Assembly: GCA_017999365.1 (NCBI GenBank) | Contig: JAGNLW010000003.1 | Span: 248,001-312,000 of the forward strand | DNA length: 64,000 bases | Origin: Candidatus Aminicenantota bacterium | Lineage (GTDB): Bacteria > Acidobacteriota > Aminicenantia > Aminicenantales > Saccharicenantaceae | Direction: 5' to 3' | In this document: one piece after another, positions 9,001-16,714 of the stretch | Numbering within the stretch: position 1 is the stretch's first letter | Layout: the number at the start of each line of letters is the position of its first letter | Notes under the pieces: model-generated | The model's input: only the letters and a program-made list of their open reading frames with translations | What the model was told of the DNA's origin: nothing | Databases searched by the model: none | Position numbers and translations under genes: made by a program

Positions 9001-9342
9001 CATGCCCATGTGCATCGTCCAGCCCAGGCCGACCCAGGACCGATGATAAGCCTGGACCGAGGGATTGCCGGACTGGCGGTCCTTGAGGATCTTGGAGTTA
9101 TAGACGCGCCAAACCTCGACATCGAGCCCGTTGGGGCCGGGGAGATAGATGTCCCGATACCGGAGGGTGACGTTCCCGGTGAAGAGGTCGATATTCTCTT
9201 CAGGGAGCGAACCGAATGAGCCATGGCCGGGGACGATCCCGGTCCGGTCGAATATCCCGCTTTGGGCCTGGAGCAGGGTGTTTCCGGTCCAAACGAGAAG
9301 AACGAGCCGGATGATTAACGAAATCCACTTTTTTTTGGCCAT
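3010..9342 (-). CDS. Secreted RHS/YD-repeat polymorphic toxin with C-terminal M15 peptidase tip
   Basis: A 2110-residue protein. Order: signal peptide (about 1-26); RHS N-terminal region starting DRTGIVPGHGSFGSLPEENIDLFTGN in overlapping pieces; many YD repeats (about 550-1110); an insert of two HYDIN-like Ig domains (about 1117-1370), an Ig-like domain and a LamG-like region (to about 1790); the resumed YD/RHS core (SRLIAEYDHVG, then GKERDPESQLDYFGARYYD near 1900); and a tip from about 1945. The tip shows the M15 zinc site: His2021 and Asp2028 in SLHELGLAID, His2064 in EPWHWY. M15 enzymes (VanX/VanY, endolysin L-Ala-D-Glu peptidases) cut peptidoglycan peptides, so the tip is probably a cell-wall toxin. 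ATG at 9342 follows GGGGGAG. The tip is much more AT-rich than the genome. Confidence 0.85.
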   Translation of the reverse strand: MAKKKWISLIIRLVLLVWTGNTLLQAQSGIFDRTGIVPGHGSFGSLPEENIDLFTGNVTLRYRDIYLPGPNGLDVEVWRVYNSKILKDRQSGNPSVQAYHRSWVGLGWTMHMGMVHNYSSSTPVIEFPDGRLETAYPNNYGLGSNICLTRDFMKYDKTSAPPLIYPKLYFKNGVVWTFGATATITRADGTSDPVRLVTRVEDPFGHHIDIVYDPGLPTIQTITDSTDRVVTFVTSGTPKKLTQIVVADSNGDDRIFSYSVGNYSNGHHRLDSFTPPMLPATTFEYLDGGASCYELSRMTTSYGGVLEYSYVDQTFYFNTTPHISRVVSQKRITFDPDNQATWNFTYPSYQGAATGTVQVQGPVFNTSATYNAYTASTPWKIGLIASRQAADGSFSDSYEWTYQQISSTNWMVLGTNMGAAKGPLASSVIENRIGDASSKTEYLYERTEVKRYGLPTRINNYIGASGPLKNATYLIYYYEAHPGFKSRHMMDFPGQDSLYTGQNQPVKKTDTTYYEETGKWGALKQVKRWKTGPTYLAWDYEYESPEPSTVTIKVDPPGVAEKETIGYHHGIKNSASAPDFSSLTRGINSQDSSIASEKWQDEGIKTYGYDNLGRMTQVDLPSSINDIAYDWRPAGANSVVITQGTNTVTKYWDGMGRDTGFTETGDGLTLHSRRSLDAEGRVVAESKGAVDDDYVYFYTYTYNAAGQVTSITDPMGETTSIAYQGTTKTVTDPEGHATTYSYGDLPGLPTLVTDAMGKSAVYTYDAAGRLTSVLFNGTRNHVYTYDGLDNVLTESHPETDTITYGYNAENLLSSKTWGGSTLGFNYDLSRRLYRTTATTGGVVDIVDYSFSTITGRVVSAVDLTTGWRRETLSRDLFGNVTSERVTIPGLAPKTLTYTYDANLNPTGWKEATNPGDGLVVSYNALNMPEGVQFDPNGTDHPLVNSVTYGPNKMPAGISFANQTAYTAVYNQAGMPTTVSLNRGGTMLYDAGYEYDGAGNILSITSTAPALTATFGYDALNRLISAAYSSGSPSTYSYQYDEYGNMLNATGAIGFPHTYNNKNQVPQSEGFYYDPRGNLLTSGGNIYYWDAQNRLQYIQNTSGAVIGKYLYDDRGLRLMAVPPLPEINVKHDEVDIPSGGEAYLSAAVGQTFEETLVIQNLGDANLSLGSLEITDDAEDNFDFVQPASPVLPTGSTNLTVRFHPRSAGQKVALLHIPSNDVNEADYHVNLFGNYQPEIAIPQAPDGGDFDFGEIEIGDFWEQTFTIQNLGNKDLLLYGDPIVVITGPDADHFEVISQPDTLNDPSPLPIGPSPSKTFVIRFSANSEGLKTAAISIVNNDWNENPYDITLLGTGIIGPNKIVEDTAFVVTSPVEGEELVPGAVHLITWTGAEEVKEVKIEYSLDNGSVFHTIVERTANTGSYPWTVPPVLSASCLVRVSGVDGTATEGETLSLEFKLKMSSSAIEADTEGLTVRATLPDAKTATSWAAEVALSADRIRYAGADGGKLTAFLDRWHTVRLLLSYRTMTAGVWLDGKPLLDGVPLVQGSWAGSSPEFVVRSATTAGVRIEDFEARYRDAVLRPVVEGEEVSQTLIRDSFEAYEPATFPRQGGWQAASAEAIDVARDVVQPKAQRGKEKQSTVSEGRIGKQTGNESISSREQGVKDALQEPANADRLREDLKAVVDEEDSVTGLRSFKLIVDAPGEIVIAKRLSLPAEAPFGVSDGAFSIGGIGSDIPVQRVSRSRVLEGLRVDKEERTRREDDPASGQGLRRAEVPLMTGRSGTTRSSEDSNDQTMKLMSASPVGNFYIYSFDGKLLQVYDVFGALLKDFIYMGSRLIAEYDHVGACFLYYTPDQINTTRVITDQGGNVVYSATYAPYGEIRTQQGTVDPLPKFSGKERDPESQLDYFGARYYDRNIYRFISVDPKINIANSVHDSQRLNLYAYCGNKPIGFVDLDGRDIKPIKIAGNGIVLIDPSFGAEINQWFRYCEYFGIHISINEAYRTKWTTARYRATDPEKTAKGISLHELGLAIDINWSMLTPLQRFFAAILAPPDIKWGVHFSPKSEPWHWYKDYVGSDMQEDAKRCFLDLIDYCMILAQPPDIYSEGMGWTGDKH

Positions 9343-9422
9343 GACTCCCCCTTGTGTATGAAGAAGATACGGACTAATGCATTAGGATATTCTTTCAAGT
9401 CCGAGATACGCCTAGACCGACT

Positions 9423-9437
9423 GGCGCTAAGAGCGCC
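9423..9437. repeat. Perfect 6-bp hairpin beside the tetranucleotide repeat
   Basis: GGCGCT, loop AAG, AGCGCC. It sits three bases from the GGAA tract in the divergent intergenic region between the RHS gene and the sortilin-like gene. No U-tract follows on either strand, so it is not an obvious terminator; a protein-binding site is possible. Confidence 0.5.
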
Positions 9438-9439
9438 GC

Positions 9440-9473
9440 GGAAGGAAGGAAGGAAGGAAGGAAGGAAGGAAGG
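9440..9473. repeat. Tetranucleotide simple repeat, 8.5 copies of GGAA
   Basis: 34 nt of uninterrupted GGAA units in the 299-bp intergenic region 9343-9641. It lies 98 nt upstream of the RHS start codon and 108 nt upstream of the -35 box of the rightward gene. Uninterrupted tetranucleotide tracts are prone to slipped-strand mispairing, so its copy number could vary between cells. Confidence 0.95.
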
Positions 9474-9580
9474 CGGAAGAAAACAAGCGTCGATTCAGTA
9501 ACGAGCCCATCAGCAAACCCCTGAGCATTATTGATATGATCAAACATCCTTCTTGTCAAGGTCCTTATTGTTCAATGAGA

Positions 9581-9610
9581 TTGACATGGGCAAATCCCTT
9601 TATCTATAGT
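9581..9610 (+). promoter_or_regulatory. Sigma-70-type promoter for the sortilin-like gene
   Basis: TTGACA at 9581-9586, 18-nt spacer, TATAGT at 9605-9610; the start codon is 31 nt further on with an AGGAGGTG ribosome site between. Confidence 0.7.
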
Positions 9611-9641
9611 GTGACTTCGCCATCCCCCCAGGAGGTGTCCG

Positions 9642-12053
9642 ATGTCACGCTTCCGCCGTTCCCCCGTCAAGACCGCCGTCCTTCTCGTCTGCGCCGCGCT
9701 CGTCGCCCTGACGGCCGCGAGCCTGGCCCAGACCAAGGCGGCCAAACCCAAGGTCCTGCAGTCGACGAGCCCCGAGCTCCGGCTCAAGGGCTTCGAGGAG
9801 TACAAGGCCGTGCAGGCCGCCTCGAAGTTCAAGGACCTCAAGTGGCAGTTCGTCGGCCCGACCAACGTCAGCGGCCGGGTCACCGACGTCGCCGTCGTCG
9901 CCCCCAAGGGCCAGAGCTACACCATCTACGTGGCCTCGGCCTCGGGCGGGGTCTGGAAGACGGAGAACGAGGGCACGACCTGGACGCCCGTCTTCGAGAA
10001 CATGGTCACGGCGGCCATCGGCGACATCGCCCTGGCCCCCTCCGACCCCGACATCGTCTGGGTCGGAACCGGCGAGCACAACATCTTCCGCAGCTCCCAG
10101 GCCGGCCTCGGCGTCTTCAAGTCGGCCGACGGCGGCAAGACCTGGGCGCACATGGGCCTCGCCGACACGAACACCGTCTCGCGCATCGTCGTCCACCCGA
10201 CCGATCCCGACGTCGTCTACGTCGCGGCGGGCGGCCACGAGTGGACGAAGAACGCCGACCGCGGCGTCTACAAGACGACCGACGGCGGCCAAACCTGGGC
10301 CAAGGTCCTCTACGTGAACGACGAGACCGGGGCCTACGACCTGGTCATGGACCCGCGCTCGAGCGACACCCTGTATGCCGCCATGTGGCAGCGGACCCGC
10401 CAGAAATGGAACGACCCCCGGACCTTCCCCGGCCACACCGGGAGCGGCCTGTTCAAGACGACCGACGGCGGCAAGACCTGGACGCCCATCAACACCGGGC
10501 TCCCGCCGGTCGAGTTCCGCGGCCGGATCGGCCTCGACCTCTGCCTGGCCAAGCCCGACACGCTCTACGCCCTCGTCGACAACTACGAGCTGCGCGAGAC
10601 GTCCCAGGCCGAGCTGGACTCGGTCCGCGGCTACTACGATCCCGGCAAGGGCTTCATCAAGGGCGCCACGGTCTACCGCTCGGACGACGCCGGCGCCACC
10701 TGGACCCAGACGAGTGGCCTGACGCCCCAACAGAAGTCCTACATGCAGCAGCACTCCGGCACCTACGGCTGGGTCTTCGGCCAGATCCGGGTCGATCCCA
10801 ACGACCCCGAGACGTCCTACATCATGGGCGTGCCCTTCAGCGCCTCGACCGACGGCGGCAAGACCTACAAGAACGTCCGCAGCCCCGGCGGCGACAACCA
10901 CGCCCTGTGGATCGATCCGGCCAACTCGAACTACCTCCTCAAGGGCTTCGACCAGGGCGTCGCCGTCTCCTACGACAAGGGCCGGAACTGGCGCTACTTC
11001 CGGAGCGAGCTCAACCTCTGCCAGTTCTTCAACCTCAACTACGACATGGCCACGCCGTTCAAGGTCTACGGCTCGATGCAGGACCACGGCAGCTTCCGCG
11101 GTACGGTCGACATCAGCGCCGGCCGCGACAAGATCCCGGCCATGGAATTCGAGGGCGCCCCCGGCGGTGAGGGCTCGAACCACGCCATCGATCCGAACAA
11201 CCCCAACATCGTCTATTCGGCCGGCTTCTACGGCACCATCTCCCGGGCCGACTACGGCAAGCCCGGCCCCTACCCCGGGGCCCCCGACCAGAAGGAGCTT
11301 CTGCCCGTCCTCTACGAGAACGAGCCGCCCCTGCGCGGCCAGTGGCTGGCCCCGTTCATCCTGTCCCCGCACAATCCCGATATCCTCTACCACGGCATGC
11401 AGTACGTCTTCCGGTCCCTCGACCGCGGCGACACCTGGGAGAGGATCTCCCCCGACCTGACGACCAACGACCCGGCCACCCGCGGCGACATCCGCTACCA
11501 GACGCTCTTCACCATCTCCGAGTCGCCGATCAAGTACGGGCTCCTCTACGCCGGGACCGACGACGGCCGGCTCTGGGTGACCCGGGACGGCGGCAAAGCC
11601 TGGACCGAGATCACGGCCGGCCTGGCCGCGGGCAAGTGGATGTCGCGGGTCGTGGCCTCGGCCTACGACCTGGGCACGGTCTACCTGACGCAGAACGGCA
11701 AGCGCGACGACGACTTCACGCCCTACGTCTGGAAGTCGACCGACTTCGGCAAGACCTGGACGTCGCTCGCCAAGGGTGTCCCGGTCGGCCCGGTCAACGT
11801 CATCCGCGAGGACCCCGTCAACAAGGACGTCCTCTACCTGGGCACGGACATGGGGGTCTACGTCACGGTCGACGGCGGCAAGACCTGGACCGTCCTGGGC
11901 GGCAACCTGCCCACGGTCTACGTCCACGACCTGGTCATCCACCCCAGGGACAACATCGTCGTCATCGCCACGCACGGCCGCGGCATGTGGGCCCTGGACG
12001 CCGACAAGGTCAACAACAAGTCGGCCCGGCGGCGGTTCTACTACGAGGATTGA
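9642..12053 (+). CDS. Sortilin/VPS10-like BNR-repeat secreted protein
   Basis: An 803-residue exported protein with an N-terminal signal peptide (hydrophobic 12-29, ending SLAQ). The body is a beta-propeller of repeated Asp-box/BNR units such as SADGGKTWAH, TTDGGQTWAK, TTDGGKTWTP, STDFGKTWTS and TVDGGKTWTV, separated by segments of the form DPRSSDTLYAA that report a location or value. Such proteins are abundant and secreted in Acidobacteria and Bacteroidetes; sialidase catalytic residues are not evident, so enzymatic activity is doubtful and a binding or scaffold role is more likely. It has its own promoter and an AGGAGGTG site. Its TGA overlaps the next start codon, giving translational coupling to the YgjP-like gene. 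Confidence 0.8.
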   Translation: MSRFRRSPVKTAVLLVCAALVALTAASLAQTKAAKPKVLQSTSPELRLKGFEEYKAVQAASKFKDLKWQFVGPTNVSGRVTDVAVVAPKGQSYTIYVASASGGVWKTENEGTTWTPVFENMVTAAIGDIALAPSDPDIVWVGTGEHNIFRSSQAGLGVFKSADGGKTWAHMGLADTNTVSRIVVHPTDPDVVYVAAGGHEWTKNADRGVYKTTDGGQTWAKVLYVNDETGAYDLVMDPRSSDTLYAAMWQRTRQKWNDPRTFPGHTGSGLFKTTDGGKTWTPINTGLPPVEFRGRIGLDLCLAKPDTLYALVDNYELRETSQAELDSVRGYYDPGKGFIKGATVYRSDDAGATWTQTSGLTPQQKSYMQQHSGTYGWVFGQIRVDPNDPETSYIMGVPFSASTDGGKTYKNVRSPGGDNHALWIDPANSNYLLKGFDQGVAVSYDKGRNWRYFRSELNLCQFFNLNYDMATPFKVYGSMQDHGSFRGTVDISAGRDKIPAMEFEGAPGGEGSNHAIDPNNPNIVYSAGFYGTISRADYGKPGPYPGAPDQKELLPVLYENEPPLRGQWLAPFILSPHNPDILYHGMQYVFRSLDRGDTWERISPDLTTNDPATRGDIRYQTLFTISESPIKYGLLYAGTDDGRLWVTRDGGKAWTEITAGLAAGKWMSRVVASAYDLGTVYLTQNGKRDDDFTPYVWKSTDFGKTWTSLAKGVPVGPVNVIREDPVNKDVLYLGTDMGVYVTVDGGKTWTVLGGNLPTVYVHDLVIHPRDNIVVIATHGRGMWALDADKVNNKSARRRFYYED

Positions 12054-12616
12054 CCGAGCGAACGGTCCCGCTCGAAGGCGTCGGGCCCGTCCTGTTCGTC
12101 AAGAGCCGGCGGGCCCGGCGGATCGGCCTGACGGTGCGCGCCTTGCGCGGCGTCCGGGTGGTCCTGCCGGCCGGAGGCTCATTCGACCAGGCCCTCACCT
12201 TCGCCCTCGGCAAGCGGGCCTGGATCCGGCGGGCCCAGGCCCGCATCGGCCTGGCCCGCGAGCGGTGCCGCGAGGCCGTCGAAGCGGCCGCCCGGATCGA
12301 CCGGCGATCCGCCCGTGACGGACTCGCCGGACGGCTCGAGATCCTGTCCCGCGAGCACGGCTTCGCGCCCGGCAAGCTCTGCGTCCGGCGCCAGGGCACG
12401 ATCTGGGGCAGCGCGACCCGCGCAGGGCGCATCCAGCTCAACCTCCTCCTGGCGGTCCTGCCGCCCGACCTGGCCGACTATGTCATCCTCCACGAGCTCG
12501 TCCACACCCGGGTCCGCGGACACGGCCGGGACTTTTGGGCGGAGCTCGGCCGCCTCGTCCCCGATCTGGACGCCCGGCGGGCCCGCCTGCGCGAATACTC
12601 CCTGGCCCTGTTCTGA
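12050..12616 (+). CDS. YgjP/DUF45-type zinc metalloprotein
   Basis: A 188-residue protein whose C-terminal half carries HELVH (His148, Glu149, His152) and a third His at 158 in RGHGRDFW, the YgjP/M48-like zinc site. Family members are SprT-like; a few have been linked to nucleotide hydrolysis, but the cellular substrate is unsettled. I place the start at a TTG (12050) that overlaps the TGA of the preceding gene, because the family region starting with VKSRRARRIGLTV begins soon after and no in-frame ATG or GTG is suitable. No clear ribosome site precedes it, which fits coupling to the upstream gene. The start is therefore uncertain by a few codons. Confidence 0.7.
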   Translation: MTERTVPLEGVGPVLFVKSRRARRIGLTVRALRGVRVVLPAGGSFDQALTFALGKRAWIRRAQARIGLARERCREAVEAAARIDRRSARDGLAGRLEILSREHGFAPGKLCVRRQGTIWGSATRAGRIQLNLLLAVLPPDLADYVILHELVHTRVRGHGRDFWAELGRLVPDLDARRARLREYSLALF

Positions 12617-12712
12617 AGCGGGCCCGGAACGTGCTATAATCCCGGCCTTGCCATGGTCTCCCCTAACGTTCATCCGAACGACGTCCGATCCCCTGTCACG
12701 GAGGTCCCATCC

Positions 12713-15340
12713 ATGTCGAGCCCGCGTTTCCGCATCCGGGCCGCCGCCCTCGCGGCCGCCGTCCTCGTCCTCGCCGCCCTCGTCGCCGCCGCGCCGCCCG
12801 AAGCCCGCAAGGCCAACTACGACCTGGCTTCGCGCTGGACGCCGGCCAAGGTCGGCAAGCTCGTCTTCGACACGTCCGTCGCGCCCCACTGGCTCGAGAC
12901 GGCCGACCGCTTCTGGTACACCTATGAGACGGCGCAGGGCCGCAAATGGTACCTCGTCGATCCCGCGGCCCGGTCGAAGAAGCCCCTCTTCGACAACGCC
13001 AAGATGGCCGCCCAGCTGACCCGCATCCTCCTCGTCCCCTACGACGCGCAGCACCTGCCCATCAAGACGATCAAGTTCGTCAACAAGGACACGGCCGTCC
13101 AGTTCGAGATCGAGGTGCCCAAGGACAACGACATCCTGGTCAACGGCAAGATCGTCAAGGCCTCCGAGATCGCCAAGGAGGAAGAGACCAAGGACCTCGA
13201 CGCCGACAAGGAAAAGGAGAAGGAAAAGGAGCAGGACACCCAGAAGGTCAAGGGCAAGGAGGCCGACAAGCCCAAGGAGCCGGAGAAGAAGACCAAGGTC
13301 CTGGGCTTCACCTACGAGCTGGCCACCGGCAGGCTCTCCCTCATCGAAGACTACAAGGTCCCCGACAAGAGGCCCCGTTGGGCCTCGGTCTCGCCGGACG
13401 GGAAGACGGTCGTCTTCGCCCGCGGTCACAACCTGTTCCTGATGGACGCCGAGAGCTTCAAGCTGGCCCAGAAGAAGGCCGACGACAAGGCCGTCAAGGA
13501 GGTCCAGCTGACGGAGGACGGCGAGGAGCACTACTCCTACGCCCGCACCCTCAACGACGAGGACAAGAAGGAGTTCCAGAAGGACGAGAAGGACCGCAAG
13601 GACTTCCGGGCCCCGGCCGGGATGGTCGTCTGGTCCAAGGATTCCAGGAAGATCGCCCTCGTCCGCAGCGACGAGCGCAAGGTCGCCGACCTGTGGGTCA
13701 TTAACTCCCTGGCCGATCCCCGGCCGACGCTCGAGACCTACCGCTACGAGATGCCCGGCGAGGAGAACCAGCCCCAGCCCGAGATCCTCGTCCTCGACCT
13801 GGCCTCCAAGGCCAAGGTCAAGGTCAAGGCCGACAAGTTCAAGGACCCGACCTTCGACATCTTCACCGCCCCGCGCCAGGCCCTCGACCGGGAGAAGGAG
13901 TTCCCGCCGCCGGCCATGTGGCTGGCCGACGGGTCCGACAGGCTCTATTTCGGCCGCCAGTCGCGCGACCTCCACGGCTACGACGTCTGCGTCGCCGACA
14001 CGGCCACGGGCGAGGTCAAGGTCCTGATCGAGGAGCGCCTCAACACCTACGTCGAGGCCCAGGACCCCTGGCTCCTCGGCGGCGGCAAGGAGATGATCTG
14101 GTGGTCCGAGCGCGACGGCTGGGGCCACTATTACCTCTACGACGGCGACGGCCGGCTCAAGGCCCAGCTGACCTCGGGCGAGTTCGTCGGCCAGGGCATC
14201 GCCCGCGTCGACGAGAAGGCCCGCGTCCTCTACTTCCTGGCCTGCGGCCGCGAGCCGGGCGAGGACCCCTACTACACCCACCTCTACCGGGTCGGCCTGG
14301 ACGGCTCGGGGCTGCGGCCGCTCGACAAGGGCGACGCCTCGCACCAGCCTTCCATGAACGACTCGGCCCGCTTCTTCGTCGACAACTTCTCCCGGGTCGA
14401 CGCGGCCCCGAAAGCGGATCTCCGCGACACGGCCGGGAACCTCCTCCTCGAGCTCGAGGCGGCCGACGTCACGGCCCTCCTCGCCGCCGGCTTCAAGTAC
14501 CCCGAACCGTTCAAGGTCAAGGCCGATGACGGCATCACCGACCTCTACGGCGTCATGTACAAGCCCTTCGACTTCGACGCCAACGCCAAGTACCCGATCA
14601 TCGCTTACGTCTATCCGGGGCCGCAGACCGAGAGCGTCTCCAAGACCTTCGTGCCCCGCAGCCAAAGCATGAACCTGGCCCAGCTCGGTTTCGTCGTCAT
14701 CGAGGTCGGCAACCGCGGCGGCCACCCGTCCCGGTCGAAGTGGTACCACAACTACGGCTACGGCAACCTCCGCGACTACGGCCTGGCCGACAAGAAGCGG
14801 GCCATCGAGCAACTGGCCGCCCTCCATCCGTTCATCGACATCGACCGGGTCGGCATCTACGGCCACTCCGGCGGCGGCTTCATGTCGACGGCGGCCATGC
14901 TCGTCTACCCCGACTTCTTCAAGGTCGCCGTGTCCTCGTCGGGCAACCACGAGAACAACGTCTACAACCGCTGGTGGAGCGAGAAGCACCACGGCGTCAA
15001 GGAGATCACGGACAAGGACGGCGGCGTCAAGTTCGAGTACGCCATCGAAAAGAACTCCGAGATCGCCAAGAACCTCAAGGGCCGCCTCCTCATCACGACC
15101 GGCGACATCGACAACAACGTCCACCCGGCCAACACCCTGCGCCTGGCCGCCGCCCTCATCAAGGCCAACAAGCGCTTCGATTTCTTCGTCTTCCCCGGCC
15201 AGCGCCACGGCTACGGCGACATGGGCGACTACTGGTTCTGGCTCCGGGCCGACTACTTCGCCAAGTGGCTGCTGGGGGACTTCTCCCAGACGGTCGACCT
15301 CGTCGAGCTCCAGCGCGAGAAGGAGCAGAAAGGCAAGTAG
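12713..15340 (+). CDS. S9 family (DPP-IV / prolyl oligopeptidase) secreted peptidase
   Basis: An 875-residue protein: signal peptide, an N-terminal beta-propeller and a C-terminal alpha/beta-hydrolase. The triad is visible: Ser719 in GHSGGGF, Asp800 in DIDNNVH and His832 in QRHGYGD. It would remove dipeptides or cut short peptides in the periplasm or outside the cell. The propeller holds a very charged Lys/Glu-rich insertion (roughly residues 155-200). The ATG at 12713 is preferred over one 60 nt upstream because GGAGG lies 8 nt before it and the signal peptide starts there. A TATAAT at 12635-12640 is a likely -10 box. A strong intrinsic terminator follows at 15366. Confidence 0.88.
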   Translation: MSSPRFRIRAAALAAAVLVLAALVAAAPPEARKANYDLASRWTPAKVGKLVFDTSVAPHWLETADRFWYTYETAQGRKWYLVDPAARSKKPLFDNAKMAAQLTRILLVPYDAQHLPIKTIKFVNKDTAVQFEIEVPKDNDILVNGKIVKASEIAKEEETKDLDADKEKEKEKEQDTQKVKGKEADKPKEPEKKTKVLGFTYELATGRLSLIEDYKVPDKRPRWASVSPDGKTVVFARGHNLFLMDAESFKLAQKKADDKAVKEVQLTEDGEEHYSYARTLNDEDKKEFQKDEKDRKDFRAPAGMVVWSKDSRKIALVRSDERKVADLWVINSLADPRPTLETYRYEMPGEENQPQPEILVLDLASKAKVKVKADKFKDPTFDIFTAPRQALDREKEFPPPAMWLADGSDRLYFGRQSRDLHGYDVCVADTATGEVKVLIEERLNTYVEAQDPWLLGGGKEMIWWSERDGWGHYYLYDGDGRLKAQLTSGEFVGQGIARVDEKARVLYFLACGREPGEDPYYTHLYRVGLDGSGLRPLDKGDASHQPSMNDSARFFVDNFSRVDAAPKADLRDTAGNLLLELEAADVTALLAAGFKYPEPFKVKADDGITDLYGVMYKPFDFDANAKYPIIAYVYPGPQTESVSKTFVPRSQSMNLAQLGFVVIEVGNRGGHPSRSKWYHNYGYGNLRDYGLADKKRAIEQLAALHPFIDIDRVGIYGHSGGGFMSTAAMLVYPDFFKVAVSSSGNHENNVYNRWWSEKHHGVKEITDKDGGVKFEYAIEKNSEIAKNLKGRLLITTGDIDNNVHPANTLRLAAALIKANKRFDFFVFPGQRHGYGDMGDYWFWLRADYFAKWLLGDFSQTVDLVELQREKEQKGK

Positions 15341-15365
15341 CCCGGTATCTCCCGATAACCGGACA

Positions 15366-15392
15366 GGGGCCCCCGCGGGCCCCTTTTTTTTT
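15366..15392 (+). terminator. Intrinsic terminator after the S9 peptidase gene
   Basis: GGGGCCC stem with CCGC loop and GGGCCCC return (15366-15383), followed by nine T residues. It ends the peptidase transcript 26 nt after the stop codon. Confidence 0.9.
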
Positions 15393-15436
15393 ACGGCGAT
15401 TTGGGTTACAACAGGGGGCGAACGACGGGAGGCCCC

Positions 15437-16714
15437 ATGAACGACAACGCCCCGCGACGGTCGGCCGGCATGGTCGTCCTGGTCATGCTGACGTTCTTCG
15501 TCATCTCACTCGTCACCAATGTCATCGGGGCCATCAATCCCGACGTCGGCCAGAGCTTCGGGCTCAGCCTCACGTCCGTCGGCCTGTTGGCCTTCGCCTT
15601 CTTCGTCGCCTACGGCGTCATGTCCATCCCCTCGGGGATGCTCGTCGAGCGCTTCCGCGAGAAACCGGTCATGCTGGCTGCTTTCGGCCTGGCCCTGGCC
15701 GGGGCCTTGTTCATATCGCTCTGGCCGAGCTACCCCGTCTTCCTGCTTTCGCTGTTCCTCATCGGGGCCGGTTTCGCCGCCCTCCAGGTCGTCATCAATC
15801 CCTTGCTGCGCGTCTCGGGCGGCGAGGAGCATTACGCCTTCAATTCCGTCCTGGCCCAGCTCGTCTTCGGCGGGGCCTCGTTCCTGAGCCCGTTCATCTA
15901 CTCCTATTTCGTCCGGAACATCGGCCGGCCCAGAGCCGAGAGCAAGCCGCTCATCGGGCTGATGACCCGCCTGGTCGGCCCCGGCCTGGCCTGGGTCTCG
16001 GTCTACTGGGTCTTCGCGGCCGTGCTCCTGCTCATGGTCGCGGTCCTGTCCCTGGTCAGATTTCCCGTCGTCGTGCGCAAGGACGAGGAGCGGGCCGGCG
16101 CCTGGGCCACCCATAAGTCCCTGTTCAGAGACCGGACCGTCGTCCTGTTCTTCCTCGGCATCATGGCCTACGTCGGGACCGAGCAGGGCGTCTCGTTCTG
16201 GATCTCGAAGTTCCTCAAGACCTATCACGGTCTGGATCCCCAGACCGTCGGCGCTTCGCGGGTGGCCCTGTTCTGGCTGTTGATGACGGTCGGGGGCGTG
16301 CTGGGACTCGTCCTGCTGAAGGTCATGGACAGCCGCAAGGTCCTCCTGGGCTTCACGGCGGCGGCCCTGGTCTTCCTGACTCTGGCCCTGTTCGGGCCGG
16401 CGGCCTGGGCGCTGGTCATGTTCCCGCTCATGGGCTTTGCCGCTTCCGTCATGTGGCCGGTCATCTTCTCGTTGGCCCTGAACTCGGTCCCCAGCCATCA
16501 CGGCTCCTTCTCGGGCATCCTCTGCACGGGGATCATCGGCGGGGCCCTCATGCCGCCTCTCATCGGCTTCCTGGGCGGTCTTCTCGGCCTGCGCCAGGGG
16601 ATGTTCGTCCTGTACCTGACCTTGGGCTACATCCTGTCGATCGGGCTGTGGGCCAAGCCCCTCATCACGAACAAGACGGTCAGACTGAAGAAGCGAAAGG
16701 CGGAGGCGGCGTGA
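15437..16714 (+). CDS. MFS sugar transporter (FucP/FHS-like)
   Basis: A 425-residue integral membrane protein with about twelve hydrophobic helices in two halves and a central cytoplasmic loop (about residues 205-235). The motif GMLVERFREKPVM between helices 2 and 3 is the MFS A-motif region. It most resembles the sugar:proton FHS family that includes fucose and glucose/galactose permeases. The ATG at 15437 has GGGAGG 5-10 nt upstream; an in-frame ATG at 15401 has none. Its last codons overlap the GTG of the ROK kinase, so uptake and phosphorylation of a sugar are probably coupled. The substrate cannot be named from the sequence. Confidence 0.8.
   Translation: MNDNAPRRSAGMVVLVMLTFFVISLVTNVIGAINPDVGQSFGLSLTSVGLLAFAFFVAYGVMSIPSGMLVERFREKPVMLAAFGLALAGALFISLWPSYPVFLLSLFLIGAGFAALQVVINPLLRVSGGEEHYAFNSVLAQLVFGGASFLSPFIYSYFVRNIGRPRAESKPLIGLMTRLVGPGLAWVSVYWVFAAVLLLMVAVLSLVRFPVVVRKDEERAGAWATHKSLFRDRTVVLFFLGIMAYVGTEQGVSFWISKFLKTYHGLDPQTVGASRVALFWLLMTVGGVLGLVLLKVMDSRKVLLGFTAAALVFLTLALFGPAAWALVMFPLMGFAASVMWPVIFSLALNSVPSHHGSFSGILCTGIIGGALMPPLIGFLGGLLGLRQGMFVLYLTLGYILSIGLWAKPLITNKTVRLKKRKAEAA

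Noticed and set aside
9440..9473. GGAA tract considered as part of a CRISPR array
   Set aside because: It is a pure 4-nt repeat with no spacers; no repeat-spacer pattern is seen anywhere in the window.
9645..11975. A long minus-strand open frame opposite the sortilin-like gene
   Set aside because: Its composition (Gly, Asp, Val, Arg) is what GC-rich codon bias produces on the opposite strand; no motif, ribosome site or homology supports it.
12179..15208. A 1009-codon minus-strand open frame opposite the S9 peptidase
   Set aside because: Same reason: it mirrors the S9 gene whose signal peptide, triad and terminator are clear.
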